Shown one piece after another: positions 25,457 to 38,089 of a DNA stretch of 64,000 nucleotides. The notes beneath the pieces were generated by a model. That model made no database searches, had not been told where the DNA came from, and worked only from the letters and a program-made list of their open reading frames with translations. The DNA comes from Selaginella moellendorffii (taxonomy: Eukaryota; Streptophyta; Lycopodiopsida; Selaginellales; Selaginellaceae), in assembly GCF_000143415.4 (NCBI RefSeq), contig NW_003314354.1, forward strand, positions 593,343 through 657,342, in the 5' to 3' direction. Numbering within the stretch: the stretch's first letter is position 1; each line of letters opens with the position of its first letter. Made by a program: the position numbers and the translations under genes.

Positions 25457-27949
25457 CGGCTCATAGTACCACTAGTTTAAAAATCTCGAGAATGTTGTCA
25501 AAGCAGTCACTGACATGTTGCTTTCCAGTGAACAACTTGGAGGAGGAAGAACCCCATAATGGTACAGCATTGGCACTCAACTATGGCGTCTGATTAATTG
25601 AGCAGCCAGTCACGTTCATATCAGTGGCTCCAGTGACGATAACTCAAGAGCAACTGCTGTATTGGCAGTGCACTCCTCGCTAGGAAATTTCAAGCAAATA
25701 CTGGATATTTTGATCGGCTCCAAAACTGTAAAAAAAAGTAATAAAACACAAAATTTCAGGATTATATCCCATCCAGGTCACTGCAAGAATATGGCAACCA
25801 TAAATTCTCTGCCTTTCCTTATAGAGCTCAATGCTGAATCTCAGTAGTTTCCAATCAAAAGAACCAAAATAAATAAATCCCAGCCTTTCTGCCACTGCTG
25901 GGAATAAGAAGGGAGACTTGCAATAGCAAAAACAGGCTTTAAAACACACAAGCACCTCCAAAAGCTCATTCATTGGAAATAAGAACTACTTTTTCTAGAA
26001 TTCGACATATTCTACTTTACCATAATTTACCTGGACACAGTGTCATGAGTTTAAGGTTGATTAAACCTGCAATCCTTACTATTATGTGCTGAGATTACTT
26101 CATTTGCACATCTTCATTTTCCAATCAATCTTTTTTTCCTACACAAACATCAAACATCAGTAAGTGATCCACATCAATGAGAAAGAAAAGTGCCATAAAG
26201 ATATCAGAGTCAATAACAATAAAAAGAATGAGAGGCCTCTCTTACCTCACTCACTTGATCGAGAAAAACATGACTTGCCATCTTTCTCTCTGGAACATAC
26301 ACAAAGTGAGCAAATGAAAGGAGTTGAGAATGTAAAGGCACATATATCTGGTGAGCTCGATGACATAGCAAAAGTGTACATGACAACATCAATCCTAGAG
26401 GCCCCACCTCGATCAGGCTGCTTGCATTCTAGAATTTCTGCTGGATCATCGCTGCCATCTTCACTCAGACTGGGACTCAGCTCGAAAGTAACAATGTTTA
26501 TCGAGATAAATGCTACTTTCTTCATGAATGACAAATATCATTGGTGTTATTCAGACTGAGAAGGACCGCCTCCATTAGAAGTCCTCGTTTTTTATTAGTG
26601 GACCACACTAATAAAAAAAGAGCATAAGTGAAAGCAATGGAAAACTACCAAGCAAGAAAAGAACAAAAGAAGGAAGCAAGAACAAATGTTGGAGTTCTGT
26701 ACTTGTGTTTGCAAGTGAATCCAAGCGTTCCCTTGCTGGCCTGGCATACTCACAAGAAGAGGACAACAGAAGGCCTCGTCCAGTAGTTTTATCATTGGCG
26801 CCGCCAAGGTTTCACTGCCACCAAGGCCAGCAAGCCCAATTTCCGTCCAGCTGCTCGCCTAAAGAGATCCCAGGATTTTGCAACTTCTACCACGTTCTGT
26901 TCATCATTTGGTTTTACTGTTACTTTGAAAGATTGAATCAGCAACTCACCACAGCTGAGAACAGTTTGAACCAGCTACGTTCTGGCACATAAGAAAATTG
27001 GTATGCTATTCATATGGAATCACGTCAAGGAGTGAGCAACTGAAATTAAGCTTTTCACCAAGGCAAGAACAAATAAAAAATGAAATAAAATTACCAGTCC
27101 TCCCCCCTGGGTCAAGCAGATAAATGCTAATTGCTGACCCACTGCATTGGCCAGTGCTAGGTGCTTCCTGGCCTGAGTGGCATGACACAAGATCAGATCA
27201 CCCGAAAGAACACAAAACCTGAGGAGTTGCCTGCTAATTTCCAGAGCTTTCTCATGGAACCCAAGGAGAGCCTCTTCCCACAATAGTCCACTTTCTTTTT
27301 TATTGAAACGACCAAGGAAACAAACGGCCTGTCAAACACACTTGAGGAGAGTTACTTACCTCCTAAACCTGATCAGCTGCTGATGGTGAATGCACACCTG
27401 GCTCTTTTCAATCTTGGCATATGCAACTCACTGTCCTTGGCAAATAAAAAGGTTCTGCAGGATGCTCGTCAATGCTCTAGTATGGAGAGCTGAGCTTGTT
27501 GACCACATGCAAACCAGCCAGTTCTTGCCTCTCTAGGATGATCCTTTTGACAGCAGAATAGTACACAATGGCCAGCTCAATCCAGGGCATTGGAATTTGA
27601 AGACATTGCAGCCAATTCTTGCATCTACAAGAACAAACAATGGAGGCTGAAGTGGAATCCAGAAAAGCTTACCTTTCATATACCAACTTATAGCATGGCA
27701 GGAGAGTCCCTCAGCCAAGTTGTCACACACACACATAGAGCTTGCAGCTCACAATCTGCCCTAAAATTTTCCTTGATTTATAGTGTCATTAAAATCACAT
27801 TGAAGCGTTGCCACCCCTTTGGCACTTGATCTATGTTGTCTATTTGAAGTTTCTGAATTTGAACCGTTGGATTATAAGCATATTCACAAATAATATTCTC
27901 AAAATGGAATAAAAGACACCAGCTGCCATATGCCAATAGCAGTTTTAAA
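25457..27949. other. Repeat-like region without a recognised gene
   Basis: Open frames such as 26,164-26,559 (131 aa, plus) show no family motif. A stretch near 27,020-27,283 (minus) reads like helical protein sequence but I cannot assign it. The left flank of the Helitron insertion is here. Confidence 0.5.
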
Positions 27950-27974
27950 CTAGCAGGGAATCCAGCTCCGCTGG
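27950..27974 (-). other. Helitron 3-prime hairpin and CTAG terminus
   Basis: Reading on the minus strand: CCAGC, loop GGA, GCTGG, spacer ATTCCCTG, then CTAG with a T next to it. The 5-bp stem about 8 nt before CTRR is the signature Helitron end, thought to act as the transposition stop signal. Confidence 0.85.
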
Positions 27975-28011
27975 GATAGATAGGACATCTGTTACATTGG
28001 TGACATGAATC

Positions 28012-31000
28012 CTAGAGAATTTCTTTGTACACAATGTTTTTCATATAGACATTATGGTTCTGGAGCACACCTTGTCCTTCACATTGTTCAATAGACATTG
28101 TAATTTGTTTCTTTGATGTTCCCCTTGAAAGTGCAACATAAAGTTGACCATGGCCAAAAACAGGTCTTGGCAAGTAGATACCCACATTCTGTAATGTTTG
28201 TCCCTGAGATTTGCAAATTGTTATGGAGAACACAAGCCTTATTGGGAATTGTCATCGTTTGAGGATAAATGGCATGTCTCCTTCAGTTGGTTTTAAAGAG
28301 ATTCTTGGTAGAAGGACTTTTTTTCCTTGCATACCATTATGTAGAATTTCAGCTTCTATAACATTTGGTAGTGCCTTGGTTATAATTAGTTTAGTGCCAT
28401 TACAGAGGCCTTTTTTAGTGTCAATGTTGCGTAACAACATTACAATACATCCGATTTTTATCTGTAGCTTGTGTGGAGGCATTCCAGATGGTGTTACTGA
28501 GTTTAAAAATTCTACAGGATAGTCCAACATCTCTTCTTCTGAATCTGTTTCTACAATGTCAATGCTTCTGTATGTTATTGTTCTGCCGGTCATTCTCAAA
28601 AGAACTTGGTCGTTCATTTGTAGAGAGAGATCATTTAAAGTTGTGAGAATAGCTTTCTGCGATAGGTTTGGGTCATTTGATTGTATATGCTTTCCAAACA
28701 CATTATCTATCATTTGTTCTCTGGATGTCGATGTTAGAGGTAATTTTATAACTTCTTGGTTGAATCCTTGGAGGCTAGGTAGGTTACCATTTCCAAGCTT
28801 CACAAGCCATCTAGACCATTCTTTTTCTTCAGAGTTCACCCTCATGTTTGTATGTAATGAGAACTTTACAAGTTTCCACCATATTGGTGAGGATTTCACG
28901 CTGTTTTGGATAATTTGTGCTTTTTAGAACAGGTAATGTCTGTCTGAAATCTCCTCCTGTTACTAATGTGATGCCACCAAATTCTGTATCACAGTTTTTT
29001 ATATCACACAAGACCCTCTCGACAGCTTTAAAAGCGTGAACGGGTACCATGCTTATTTCATCCCATATGAGCAGGTCAGCTCTTCATATGACCTCGGCAG
29101 GTGCTGAATTCTCTCGCAGGTCCGAGGTGCATGTTTCTGTGATTGGTACTGGAAGCTTAAATGTTGAATGAGCCATTTGGCCTCCTACAAGAAGAGTACT
29201 CGCTATTTCTGTCCACGTGACTGCTAAGACTTTCATGCCATAAGCAGTGACATATTTTATCAGCGTGTTAAAAAGGTACGATTTCTCTGTGCCTCCTACA
29301 CCATCAACAAAGAATAATCTGCTTGTTTCTTTTCTGTTTTATATTGCATTCAAGACGTTGTTAAATATGTGAAGCTGTTCCATGTTCAATCTGGTTTTTA
29401 GTAATTCAGCTTCGTCAAGTGTGCATGGCACACAGCTTGTTTCAGTTGTTGTTTCGTTATCTCCTATAAACTCTGGATCTGGTAACTCGTAGTCAGACAG
29501 TTTCTTGCCATGTTCCTGGAGTAATATTGACATTTCATGCAATCCATGTTGCATTGCTGCTTCATAGTTGTTGTGATTTCGGACAAGGTCTTCACACATG
29601 CCTTCCTTGAATTTATCCCATAGTTTTTTGGGATCAATGAGCTTGCAAAATAAACACATGACGCTGAATAGATACCTTACTTTTGCAGGCATTTGAAATG
29701 TCAACGACTCTTCTAAACATTTCTCCCACTCACAATCATCCTGCAGAAGTCCCATTTCTTGTGCATTAGAATGGTATGTGTCATATGCAACACCGTTTAA
29801 TACCTTTAAATCACTAAAACTTGTAGCACCTTTTTTGTAGAGCAGGATCATACGTAGGTAGAAACGTTCAGAGTCATGCGGTGATACAATGTACATTCTA
29901 CCGACCACCTTGAATGCACGTTGGCGTGGTGTCCACATTCTGTTTCTTGAATTCCATGTATACCACTCAGGAATCTCGTGGTACAAGAGTGTCCTTGCAA
30001 ATTCATCAATCTTGTTTAGCTCAAACCATTCTGTCAGTTTGGTTTTACGGCCTCTTTGTAATGCAATCTCTTCCTCACCATCATTGAAATAAATATTTTG
30101 AAGGTTTTCCAGGTGGATGTCCAGTCTCTCAATAGAATGTGATCTCCCATGTAAGTCATATCCATAGATCCTCCATATTCCTTCTGATGCGGAGACATGC
30201 GGCAGTTTCTGAAAGCCTCTATTTTGTCCCAGTCTAGTACTTATATTTGAATATATACTTGACACTTTTTACAGTGGAACACACCTCGACATTTATGTGT
30301 GCTCTGTATTTACGTAAGAGGTACTTGTTGTATGGCACAACAAACCTGTTGTCAATGGGTTTGTTCTTTATTAGGACTGTATGTCCTTCTTGGCGCCTTC
30401 TATACTCTGGAAACTGACCACCGACATTCTGTGTTTCTTCACAGTAATCTCTTGGATAGTGTGACTTACATTCACCATCCTTCGTGCATGGGCTGTTTGG
30501 AAATTCAGGCCCACAAGGGCCAAGTATCATGTGCTTTTTAAATAATTCATATAATTCTGGGTCTAGTCTGGCATCTGGTATTTCGGCAGTAACTATATTG
30601 TCTATGTCATCGATAGTTCTGATTTTATTATCTTTACCAAGGATCTGGCAGTCCTCTTTTTTGGAATTCAATCACATAGACATAAGCATTGACCTGGCCA
30701 AATATTTCTCGTTTGTAAATGTCATCTATGAGTTCTTGTTTCTTGATGTGTGCAACCAAGTCAGGTCTGTCTGCAGTTGTTTGTCCAGGTAAAAGGTTTT
30801 CAGTGATCTCTTTCCATTTAGGATTGCAGGTGAATGTTATGAACAAATCAGGTTTTCCATACTTCCTTACAAGGCTCATGGCATCCTGGTAGTTCTGATT
30901 CATCTGTCGTGGGCCTCCAGTGAATGAGGATGGAAGTATTATTAGTTTTCCAGCACGTACCCCTTGCTGTTCGGCTCTGTTTTTCACGAAATCTGAGAGG

Positions 31001-31990
31001 CCACCGTATGCTTCAGCACGTAGCTCACGTTGGTGGTTTCTTATCCATGTTAGTCGGCCACCTTCAATCTTGGTGTATATATCGACCATGTATTGTTGTG
31101 TGAGTTTTCCTGCTGTCAACACAGGGTTGAAATATATGCTTCTTATGCCATTGTGACATATGCCCCGTATAGCAAATTTGTGCTGATAAAATTCCATCAT
31201 TGTGACATTACAACGTTTAAGTGCATTGCCATTATCTGTGTATTTTATATCATTTGACCATCCGTCCTCTCCACTGGGAAAAAGAATTGGGTAGATCATA
31301 GGGTCACAACATGATGAAATGATTGATATTTCCTGCATTGATTCTTCCTTTGGATAGACTGCTATACTACGGTCAAATGGTGGGTTCCCACTTGGATTTG
31401 TAAAAATGGCAGCAATTTCATTTGAACACAGTGCATTGCATCTTTGAGGATCTGTTGTGCTCTCTCCCTTGATGTACATGACAATCTCTTGTGATGAAAG
31501 AGACATCTCATTCTCAAGTTCGTGCAACATCTTGAATGCTTTTGCATAGGGATTGATTTCTCATAAGAGAACATCTAATCTGTACATTAGTTCCCGGTCG
31601 CATTTTTTGTTATGCATATTTCTCATTCTTGTTTCTGTTGCTTGTGCCGTATCTAGAATATAGAGTTGTGAATACATTGCTTCTTGATCATCTCGTGGTC
31701 TGAAGCTGCCCATTCGGTGATACACTTGACCGTGTATCTTAAAGTAGTATGTTCCACCACCTGAAAATTCTTCGATGTTTGTTCCCATGGAAGCAAATGC
31801 TAGAGCACTATTATAGTTCCTTATTAGTTCTTTGAAATTTCCCTGGTTTGAAGTACCTTCTAGCAACCTCTGGATCAATTCAGGGAAATGGTTTCTATTT
31901 TTTATTTGGACACGACCGTGATGACAGCATTGTGATTTTGTTTCTGCATTAAAATGGAAAGCTCTGCAATGGACACATTGTTTGTCAAAT
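28012..31990 (-). pseudogene. Helitron Rep-Pif1 helicase, broken
   Basis: Reading leftward: an N-terminal zinc-like CVHCRAFHFNAE...CCHHGRVQ near 31,950; the Helitron-like N domain (AIRGICHNGIRSIYF, LFITFTCNPKWKEI) at 30,800-31,200; the HUH region at 30,640; the conserved GPCGPEFPNSPCTKDGECK block near 30,530; and VKYIFKYKY near 30,240, the region carrying the catalytic tyrosines. The helicase follows with DGVGGTEKSYL near 29,310, LLIWDEISM near 29,060, TLVTGGDFRQTLPVL near 28,940, and a terminal SQGQTLQNVGIYL and YVALSRGTSK near 28,100-28,200. Defects: the catalytic HUH histidines are deleted with a frameshift, the Walker A motif has Glu in place of Gly, and there are in-frame stops (one just before LLIWDE, one before the helicase P-loop) plus further frameshifts. 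Confidence 0.92.
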
Positions 31991-32010
31991 TTATTTTTGT
32001 TTGCCCAAAA

Positions 32011-34219
32011 GAGCTGGGGTCTAAATGCTAATGAGTAATTGTATTACTGTTATCTTGCTTAGTGGAGTGATGCGATGGAAATATGCTCATTTCCTTCAAA
32101 AATTACCAAAATGAGGTCTTCCTAGGATTGCCTTATCAAAGTACATGGTATAGTACAAAGAAATTACAGTAATAATTCACGACATCCTATGGTGCAATAA
32201 AGGCTTATTCATTCCTTGGCTTGGGATGGAAAAGAAAAGCATGTAAAAGGGAGTCATGCAGCTTTACCGTCAGTGTGTATGTTAAGTTGGGCTTTGTGAG
32301 TCAGAAGATGGTGGTGCCCAGCTTTGGAGGTAGGGCCTATGTTGTTAACATACTAACCTGGCGTCTTTCAGCAAAGCACAGCAGAACTTTAACTTCCTTT
32401 CCTAGCTGTGAGCTGGAAGCCACATAAAACAAACGGTGGTGGGCAGAGGCCAATGACATCAGCAGTAGTCAGTTGTTTGGCCTTTTCTTTGGTGCCTACA
32501 CCACCAGCACTGGCTTCACATCCCTCACCTGGAGTGTGCATTTCCAAGCAGTCAGCTCTGTTCTTTGCAAGAGCCAATGTGATGGCTCCAGTAGTACATC
32601 ACATACCATGTCACCAATAACAACCTACTCGCTTAGTGCTGGCCACCTCTAGTAACAATTACCAAGACATTCTCGCTACTGTGCTGATGAGTCATGCTGT
32701 GAATGGCATCCTTCCGAGACTGTGGGAACCTGCCTGCACAGTGAATAAGAATGAAGCTGCCAATTACACCTCTACTTGTAGGCAATCATGGTAAAGCCTC
32801 CACTATCCAGCTGCCAACTCTAACACTGGGCTCATGGACACACACGTTAATAGGGACCTCAACTCCACTGGGAGAAGTAGAGAACATTTCAATTTGAGAA
32901 GATGTAGTTGTACATACTTTGGAATGGAACAACACATCTTTAAAAAATAAAACAATAGAACAATGATTTATTGTGATTCTCTCAGTAATGAGATTTAGTG
33001 GTCTCTTATGTAATTTTTTTCTTAGTTAAAAAATAGGGAGCACAATCTATTTCACTATTATGATGAACATTTAACACATGACTCATTCAAAATGTCTGCC
33101 AGGAAGTAATGCTCCGAGTCCTAAAACAAATTCTCATAAATATGGAAATTCAACCACTATCATCTTCCAAATCTTATTTGAATTTTGTAAAATGTTGTAA
33201 CTACTCTTGCTTCATCACGACCAAAACCTAAAACACTTGAAAAAGAATGTAGAACACTAAATTACCAACATTTATCCTCTCTAGTTCAAAATTCTTTTGC
33301 AAGAAAATGACTGAAACAGTAAGGTTTACACACTTTCCATTTATTTTGTCACCAATTCTTCCACTCCTTGTCATTCGATGGCCAGTGATTGTAAGCCATC
33401 AAGAAGCATATGCAAGTAATGCAATCAGCTTGGAATCCTTCTCGTTACATCCTCCCAAAGTTTTTTCAAACACATGGAGAGCATCTTGACAAGGTATGAA
33501 TCTAAATGTCCTATCCAAGTCTGTCTCTATTTGAAAATCCTTCTTAGAAATGCTTTTGACATGACTTGAACATTTTGGATGTACACAGTGTCCTCTTGTC
33601 TTAAGAAGCCAAGACAGGATTTTATGCAATGCAACATGCTCAAGGTACTTTGCTTTTGTCATCCAAGCTTTCTTTTCTCCCAAGGTTTAAAATTCTACTC
33701 TCTACTAGGAAGTTTTCCTGACCCCTCCAAGATTCTAATCAAGAGACTCCTCAAGTTTCTAATCAACCATTTCCAGAGCATCTGCTCACAGCTATATAGA
33801 GCATCTGCTCACAGCTATATAGAGCCTCTGCCCTCAGCTATACAGATATTTCTAGAGCCTTTTTGGTTCTTTTTTTTCTTTCTATTCTTGTTTTCATCTC
33901 TCATTTTCCAGGCATCTTCATCAATTTGCCTAAAACTCAACGATGATTTTGATCTTGCCACAAGAAACACTGGCAGGAATGTCACTGCTGGTGGACAACA
34001 GCAGCACCGACACGACCTGAAGCATAGCAATCTCATTCTTTTTGTCACTTTCAGAGAGAAGCATAGAGACATCCAACAAGAATGCCAAACCTGGAGTGCC
34101 TCTACTTCATTCTGCCATGAACTATCATGCTGCATAAGCTCCTTGCCATTAAAGCAATTCACAAAAACTAAGGGTTTCTCCATATTCGACCAGTCATAGC
34201 TGTACATGCATGCTATTTC
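32011..34219. other. Region without a recognised gene
   Basis: Several ORFs of 60-206 codons occur on both strands, but none shows a recognisable motif or a coherent exon chain. The largest (33,579-34,199, plus) runs through a simple tandem repeat. Confidence 0.5.
33775..33843. repeat. 23-bp tandem repeat, about three copies
   Basis: Two perfect copies of GAGCATCTGCTCACAGCTAT plus ATA are followed by a third, diverged copy. Confidence 0.9.
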
Positions 34220-35110
34220 GTCTTAGCGTGATGCTAAAGCCACCTCAAGCTCCTGTTTAAGCTCCAGCAACTTTGGTGTGTTGTAGCTGCCATTCTCCTA
34301 AAAAGAAGTAAAATAACATTATCAAACAGGGAAGAGATGCACAAAAACATGATACCATAGGCTGATGATCTATTGGTTCCTTCAAAATTATTGAGCTCTC
34401 GGGCACATTTGCAGATTCTCCAACCTCTGTAAAATGGCTTCCACCAACACTCGGAGCAGGAGACACCTCTGATTGGCTTTTGCATGTCTTCAGTACATGC
34501 ATCTGACACCTTCCACCTCAATACAAGTCACAGTCTCAAAAACAACCAACACTATTAATGTTTCTTTCCCATTCAAACACATGAAGACGAGTCTCAATCC
34601 CTAGGCAGGACAGAAAATGACAAATTGAATCGGAGTAAGGCCGGCAAGGATAATCAAAATAGCATACCTCACATGCGATATACGTCTGTGCTGGCTTATA
34701 TTGCATTGACAGCTTCCCATGTCATTGTTTCCAGATCAAAGATGTTGAGGTCATTGAGCAAACACCTACTGGAGTCTTCTCCACCAAACATGACTCCACT
34801 AAAGCAGGATCCAATCAGCGAAATAGACTGGCCCCTCAAACAGCAAATGGTCAATCTCATGTTCGTGATACAGTATGTCACATGCACCGGAGCTTGTCCA
34901 TATGTTGGAAAAAGCAACCAAGTGAAAGTCTGCGTATCAAAAACATGAACTGGAGATAGAGAGCACTAAAGTGAGACACTGAAATGCATTATGTTAACCT
35001 GAGACAGAGTCAAGGGTTTCTCAAGTGGCCACCAACAAACAGCATCCTGTTCTTCAGAATCTGAAAATGCTCGGGAATATTGTAAGATGAAAGTATAAAG
35101 CTAAAAACAT
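34220..35110 (-). pseudogene. Acyl-CoA-binding/kelch protein relic (ACBP4-like)
   Basis: Minus-strand pieces fit consecutive kelch repeats: ILKNRMLFVGGH near 35,050, VFDTQTFTWLLFPTYGQAPV near 34,900-34,950, RGQSISLIGS then MFGGEDSSRCLLNDLNIF and DLETMTWEAVNA at 34,700-34,850. A terminal KLLELKQELE coiled-coil-like piece lies near 34,250. GGEDxSRxLLNDL is typical of plant acyl-CoA-binding kelch proteins, which bind acyl-CoA esters through an N-terminal domain not seen here. The pieces are broken by stops and lack the ACB domain, so this is a fragment. Confidence 0.7.
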
Positions 35111-35246
35111 TACCAGGCTATGACTGGCACAAGGTGGGATCAGTGGCATGGACAAGGACAAAAGGAGACAATTGGGAGCTTTTGCTCAACTTTGGACCAA
35201 GTGAGCATTCTTAGATTGAGCACCTATGGCAAAGGCGCAACATCAG

Positions 35247-35388
35247 TTCCAAAAGTATAGTAGGGGGAGTGTGGGGGTTGGACTCTAGTGGAATCAGTTT
35301 GGCCAGGAAAGACTAGTGTAACCAAGGAAGGCTATACCCACATGTTGGGTGATGATATATCTATTAAGGAGTCCAAGGCTTGAGTTGT
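35247..35388 (+). repeat. Fragment of the large LTR family
   Basis: About 140 bp similar to the LTR segment at 46,319-46,440: CCAAAAGTATAGTAGGGGGAG, TCAGTTTGGCCAGGAAAG, TGTTGGGTGATGA and GTCCAAG occur in the same order. No LTR ends are present. Confidence 0.8.
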
Positions 35389-35559
35389 TAACTATTGCTT
35401 ATGAGCCTCCAGGGTAGAACCTTCCTTCCACCCTCTATTTCCGATCACCTTATTTATTCCTATAATTTTTATTCTTGTCCGAGGTATTAGCATATGGCTG
35501 CTGATATTGTTCTATGAGCGAGTGACTAAAGGCAACTTGCTGCACTATGTCTTTGGCTT

Positions 35560-36010
35560 AAACTTCAAAATCTCATTGCGAGAAAGTGAACTTAAACCCT
35601 CTAAGAAATAACTTTGAGCATCTTCGTCACTCATATTGGCAATTATGATGTGCTTCTGAGCAAACACATTAACGTAATGCATAAAGTCCCCTCGTTGCTT
35701 TAACTACCGCAACTCCACACGAAGTCTCAGACCAAGATCATCTAGCAAGTATTCCTTATGGATACGAGACCGCATCTTGGTACAACTTCTAGTCTACCCT
35801 TTTTTAGCACACATCTGGGGCCACCAAGTTTTGGCATGATTGGTGAGAAAGGATTGCATGCATGTAACTTTTGTACAATCATCTATGTCTGCTGCTATGA
35901 AATAGTTTTCCATATCGTAGACCCAATCTTCCAAAACCTGATATTTCTACATGCCTATGAAATTGGGTGGTTTCAGAGGCTTGAACTTTGAAACTTGTGC
36001 AATCAGGGGC
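35560..36010 (-). pseudogene. Ty3/gypsy-type gag relic
   Basis: Minus-strand translation gives a Retrotrans_gag-like pattern: VLEDWVYDMENYFIAADI, then TCMQSFLTNHAKTWWPQM, then GDFMHYVNVFAQKHIIIAN and SYFLEGLSSLSRNEILKF, with stops between. The Trp-Trp after a helix and the following helices are typical. It lies downstream (minus strand) of a primer-site-like sequence at 36,491-36,498. Confidence 0.72.
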
Positions 36011-36502
36011 GGTTAAAAAACTTGATCATCCTCAGAACTTGAAGAGGAGTTTGGTTGCTTAGGTTTAGCTGGTTTAGATGCCTCAGCTTCTTTCCTCCTC
36101 TTCTTGTTCTCCTTCTTCAATTTTTGAGTTTCCCTTCATAAATTCTTGATCTCAACTTCATGAGCCATACACTGTAGTGCTGGAGCATTTGGCTCTTCCT
36201 CTTCTGACTCAGCCTCAATCTTTTTCATAGCATCTATAGCAAGAGTTTCCAACTCTTGATTCACCCATCTAAAGGTTTCAGCATTGTCAGCTCAATTCCT
36301 TTTCACCATCCTACTAGCTGCATACATGCCTCTATTAGTAACTAAACATGCATACAATGTTCTTACCGAATGGTGCAATCCAACTAATCCTACATAGGTC
36401 GCTTCAGATCTACTAGAAAAGTCTTTGTGTATACAACTTGAGTTAGAAAATCCAACAAAAGTTGGATAGAAATTGCTAAGATAATTTCTTTGATACCAAA
36501 TA

Positions 36503-37419
36503 TAGCACACATGAATTTGGAGCTGAACTCCAAGCCCATTGCACTACGAAATGAGGGTCCGGTATTATCCCACGAGCACCAGCTCCTCGTATCCAGCACC
36601 TGCAAGCAAAATGGTATCAAATGGTATCTAGCACAATTTTGGCATACCGGTGGCCTAACGCGAGAAGGAGGGTACCCCACCAACTAGAGTAGTATGGAGC
36701 TTGGGCTTAGGCCCAAGCCAGATGTAGAACAAAGAGTGACACAGCCCAGTGGGAGCCAAACTAATATCTCAGGTGGTCGAACATGCATTCCAACCATTAT
36801 CCCTACTATACATTTGAAACCTCCTATAGCCGCCCCCCCCTGCTGAGGAACACATGCTTTGGGCTTGCACCCCAAGCCTCCCTTAGTACCAGGAGTTAGT
36901 CTCTGGGATAAGCTCGAAACCTACTAAATATAGACTGTCCCTAGGTTGGAATTTAGATACGGGACAAACACCATTGTGTTCAAAACAATCTCTACATTTC
37001 ATAGATACGACAAATAAGCAAATGTAGACACTTTCCATAAATAGCATTTGGGACCAAAATGAGACTAACTCAAAGGGCATGATAGCGAGGGTGTTTGGCA
37101 GATATGGTAAACTATCATTTAGTGAATATTGAGGGACTAATCTCAATATCGTAAGGGTTCTTGATACTAGCAAGTGCAAGCCAATGACACAAGTTTCTCA
37201 AACTAGGCTGAGTATGCTTAGCAAGAAACACATAGGGTTCCTACCTTATATTTATCCAATTCAAGTGCAAGGTCATTGACCAGTTTCTCAACTAGCTCAA
37301 GTGGGAACGATAAAGGGAACCAATTGTACTGAGCTTTTACCGTCATGGTAGTAAGGAAAGAGTGTTTGTAAGAACTGGCTGACAAGTATCTTTTGATACC
37401 CGAAGTCACATTCGCGACA
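36503..37419 (-). repeat. LTR of a Ty3/gypsy element, with polypurine tract and primer site on either side
   Basis: Read on the minus strand, GGGGGGGAGAG (37,430-37,420) precedes TGTCGCGAATGTGACTTC, which looks like a polypurine tract and LTR start. The other end, near 36,503, is followed by TTTGGTATCAAAG (primer-site-like for initiator Met tRNA). An internal piece (about 36,770-36,890) is distantly similar to the large LTR family. The exact 3-prime LTR base is uncertain because the terminal CA is not preserved. Confidence 0.6.
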
Positions 37420-37779
37420 CTCTCCCCCCCTTGGGTAAGATTGACGTCCTCATCGATGCATACCCGAGTTTAGCAAATCGTCAAGTAAACGACTCCAAAA
37501 GTTAATGAAAAACACACTATGTGGAAAACACATCGACTTAAATGAGTTATGGAACAACCTCTCCTCTACGTTCAAAGACGTTACGACTTAGACACCCTCC
37601 AGCCATCACCAACAGAGAAATGATTAACAGAGTTAGCCACCCTTGCTGCTCTGAGTACCACTCGGCTTACAAAGGAATGATACATCCTTGCTCATAGGGA
37701 TATAAGGAGAAGGGTAGAGGCCCAACTTCCTTTGAGCAAGAAATCAACCCCATCACCAATTCAAACTAAGTCACTAACA

Positions 37780-38040
37780 CTCTCAACTTCCATCACTTGA
37801 ACCCAAAAGGTTTGACATCCCTTCTTAGCTGCTTTTTGAGCAGCTCTCGTAGTCAAGAACTTAGCATCCTAATCCTTTGAGAAGCACTTTTGCAACTAGA
37901 AGGACATATCAGGACGTCCTTCCGACTTCAATGTGATGCAACTTTGTTTAACACCATAAATCCCTTTAATATATTTGTTGAAGAAATCCATACCAAACAC
38001 CATCTAAGCCATTTTTAGTTGCAATATGCAAAGAGAGAAT
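37780..38040 (-). pseudogene. Retrotransposon protease-to-RT linker relic
   Basis: Minus-strand translation contains MVFGMDFFNKYIKGIYGVKQ (GMDxF is typical after a retroviral-type protease), then AKFLTTRAAQKAAKKGC and QVMEVE, typical of the segment between protease and reverse transcriptase in plant Ty3 elements. Stops interrupt it. Confidence 0.6.
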
Positions 38041-38089
38041 TATAAATTCCATAAGCATTAAATCTTCCTAGCTATATGTAGGAAGAAAT

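Larger units (their letters stand above)
27950..32010 (-). mobile_element. Decayed Helitron (rolling-circle DNA transposon)
   Basis: The minus strand carries Rep and Pif1-helicase coding remnants in the usual Helitron order, and ends at 27,950 with a classic 3-prime terminus: a short hairpin followed by CTAG and then T in the flank. Helitrons insert between A and T without target duplication, and the flank base fits. The 5-prime end (expected TC after an A) was not located; coding similarity stops near 32,010, so the right boundary is approximate. Confidence 0.85.

Noticed and set aside
26164-26559. 131-codon ORF, plus strand
   Set aside because: Low-complexity polar sequence without homology signals or exon context.
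33579-34199. 206-codon ORF, plus strand
   Set aside because: No family motif, passes through a 23-bp tandem repeat, and has an equally long opposing ORF.
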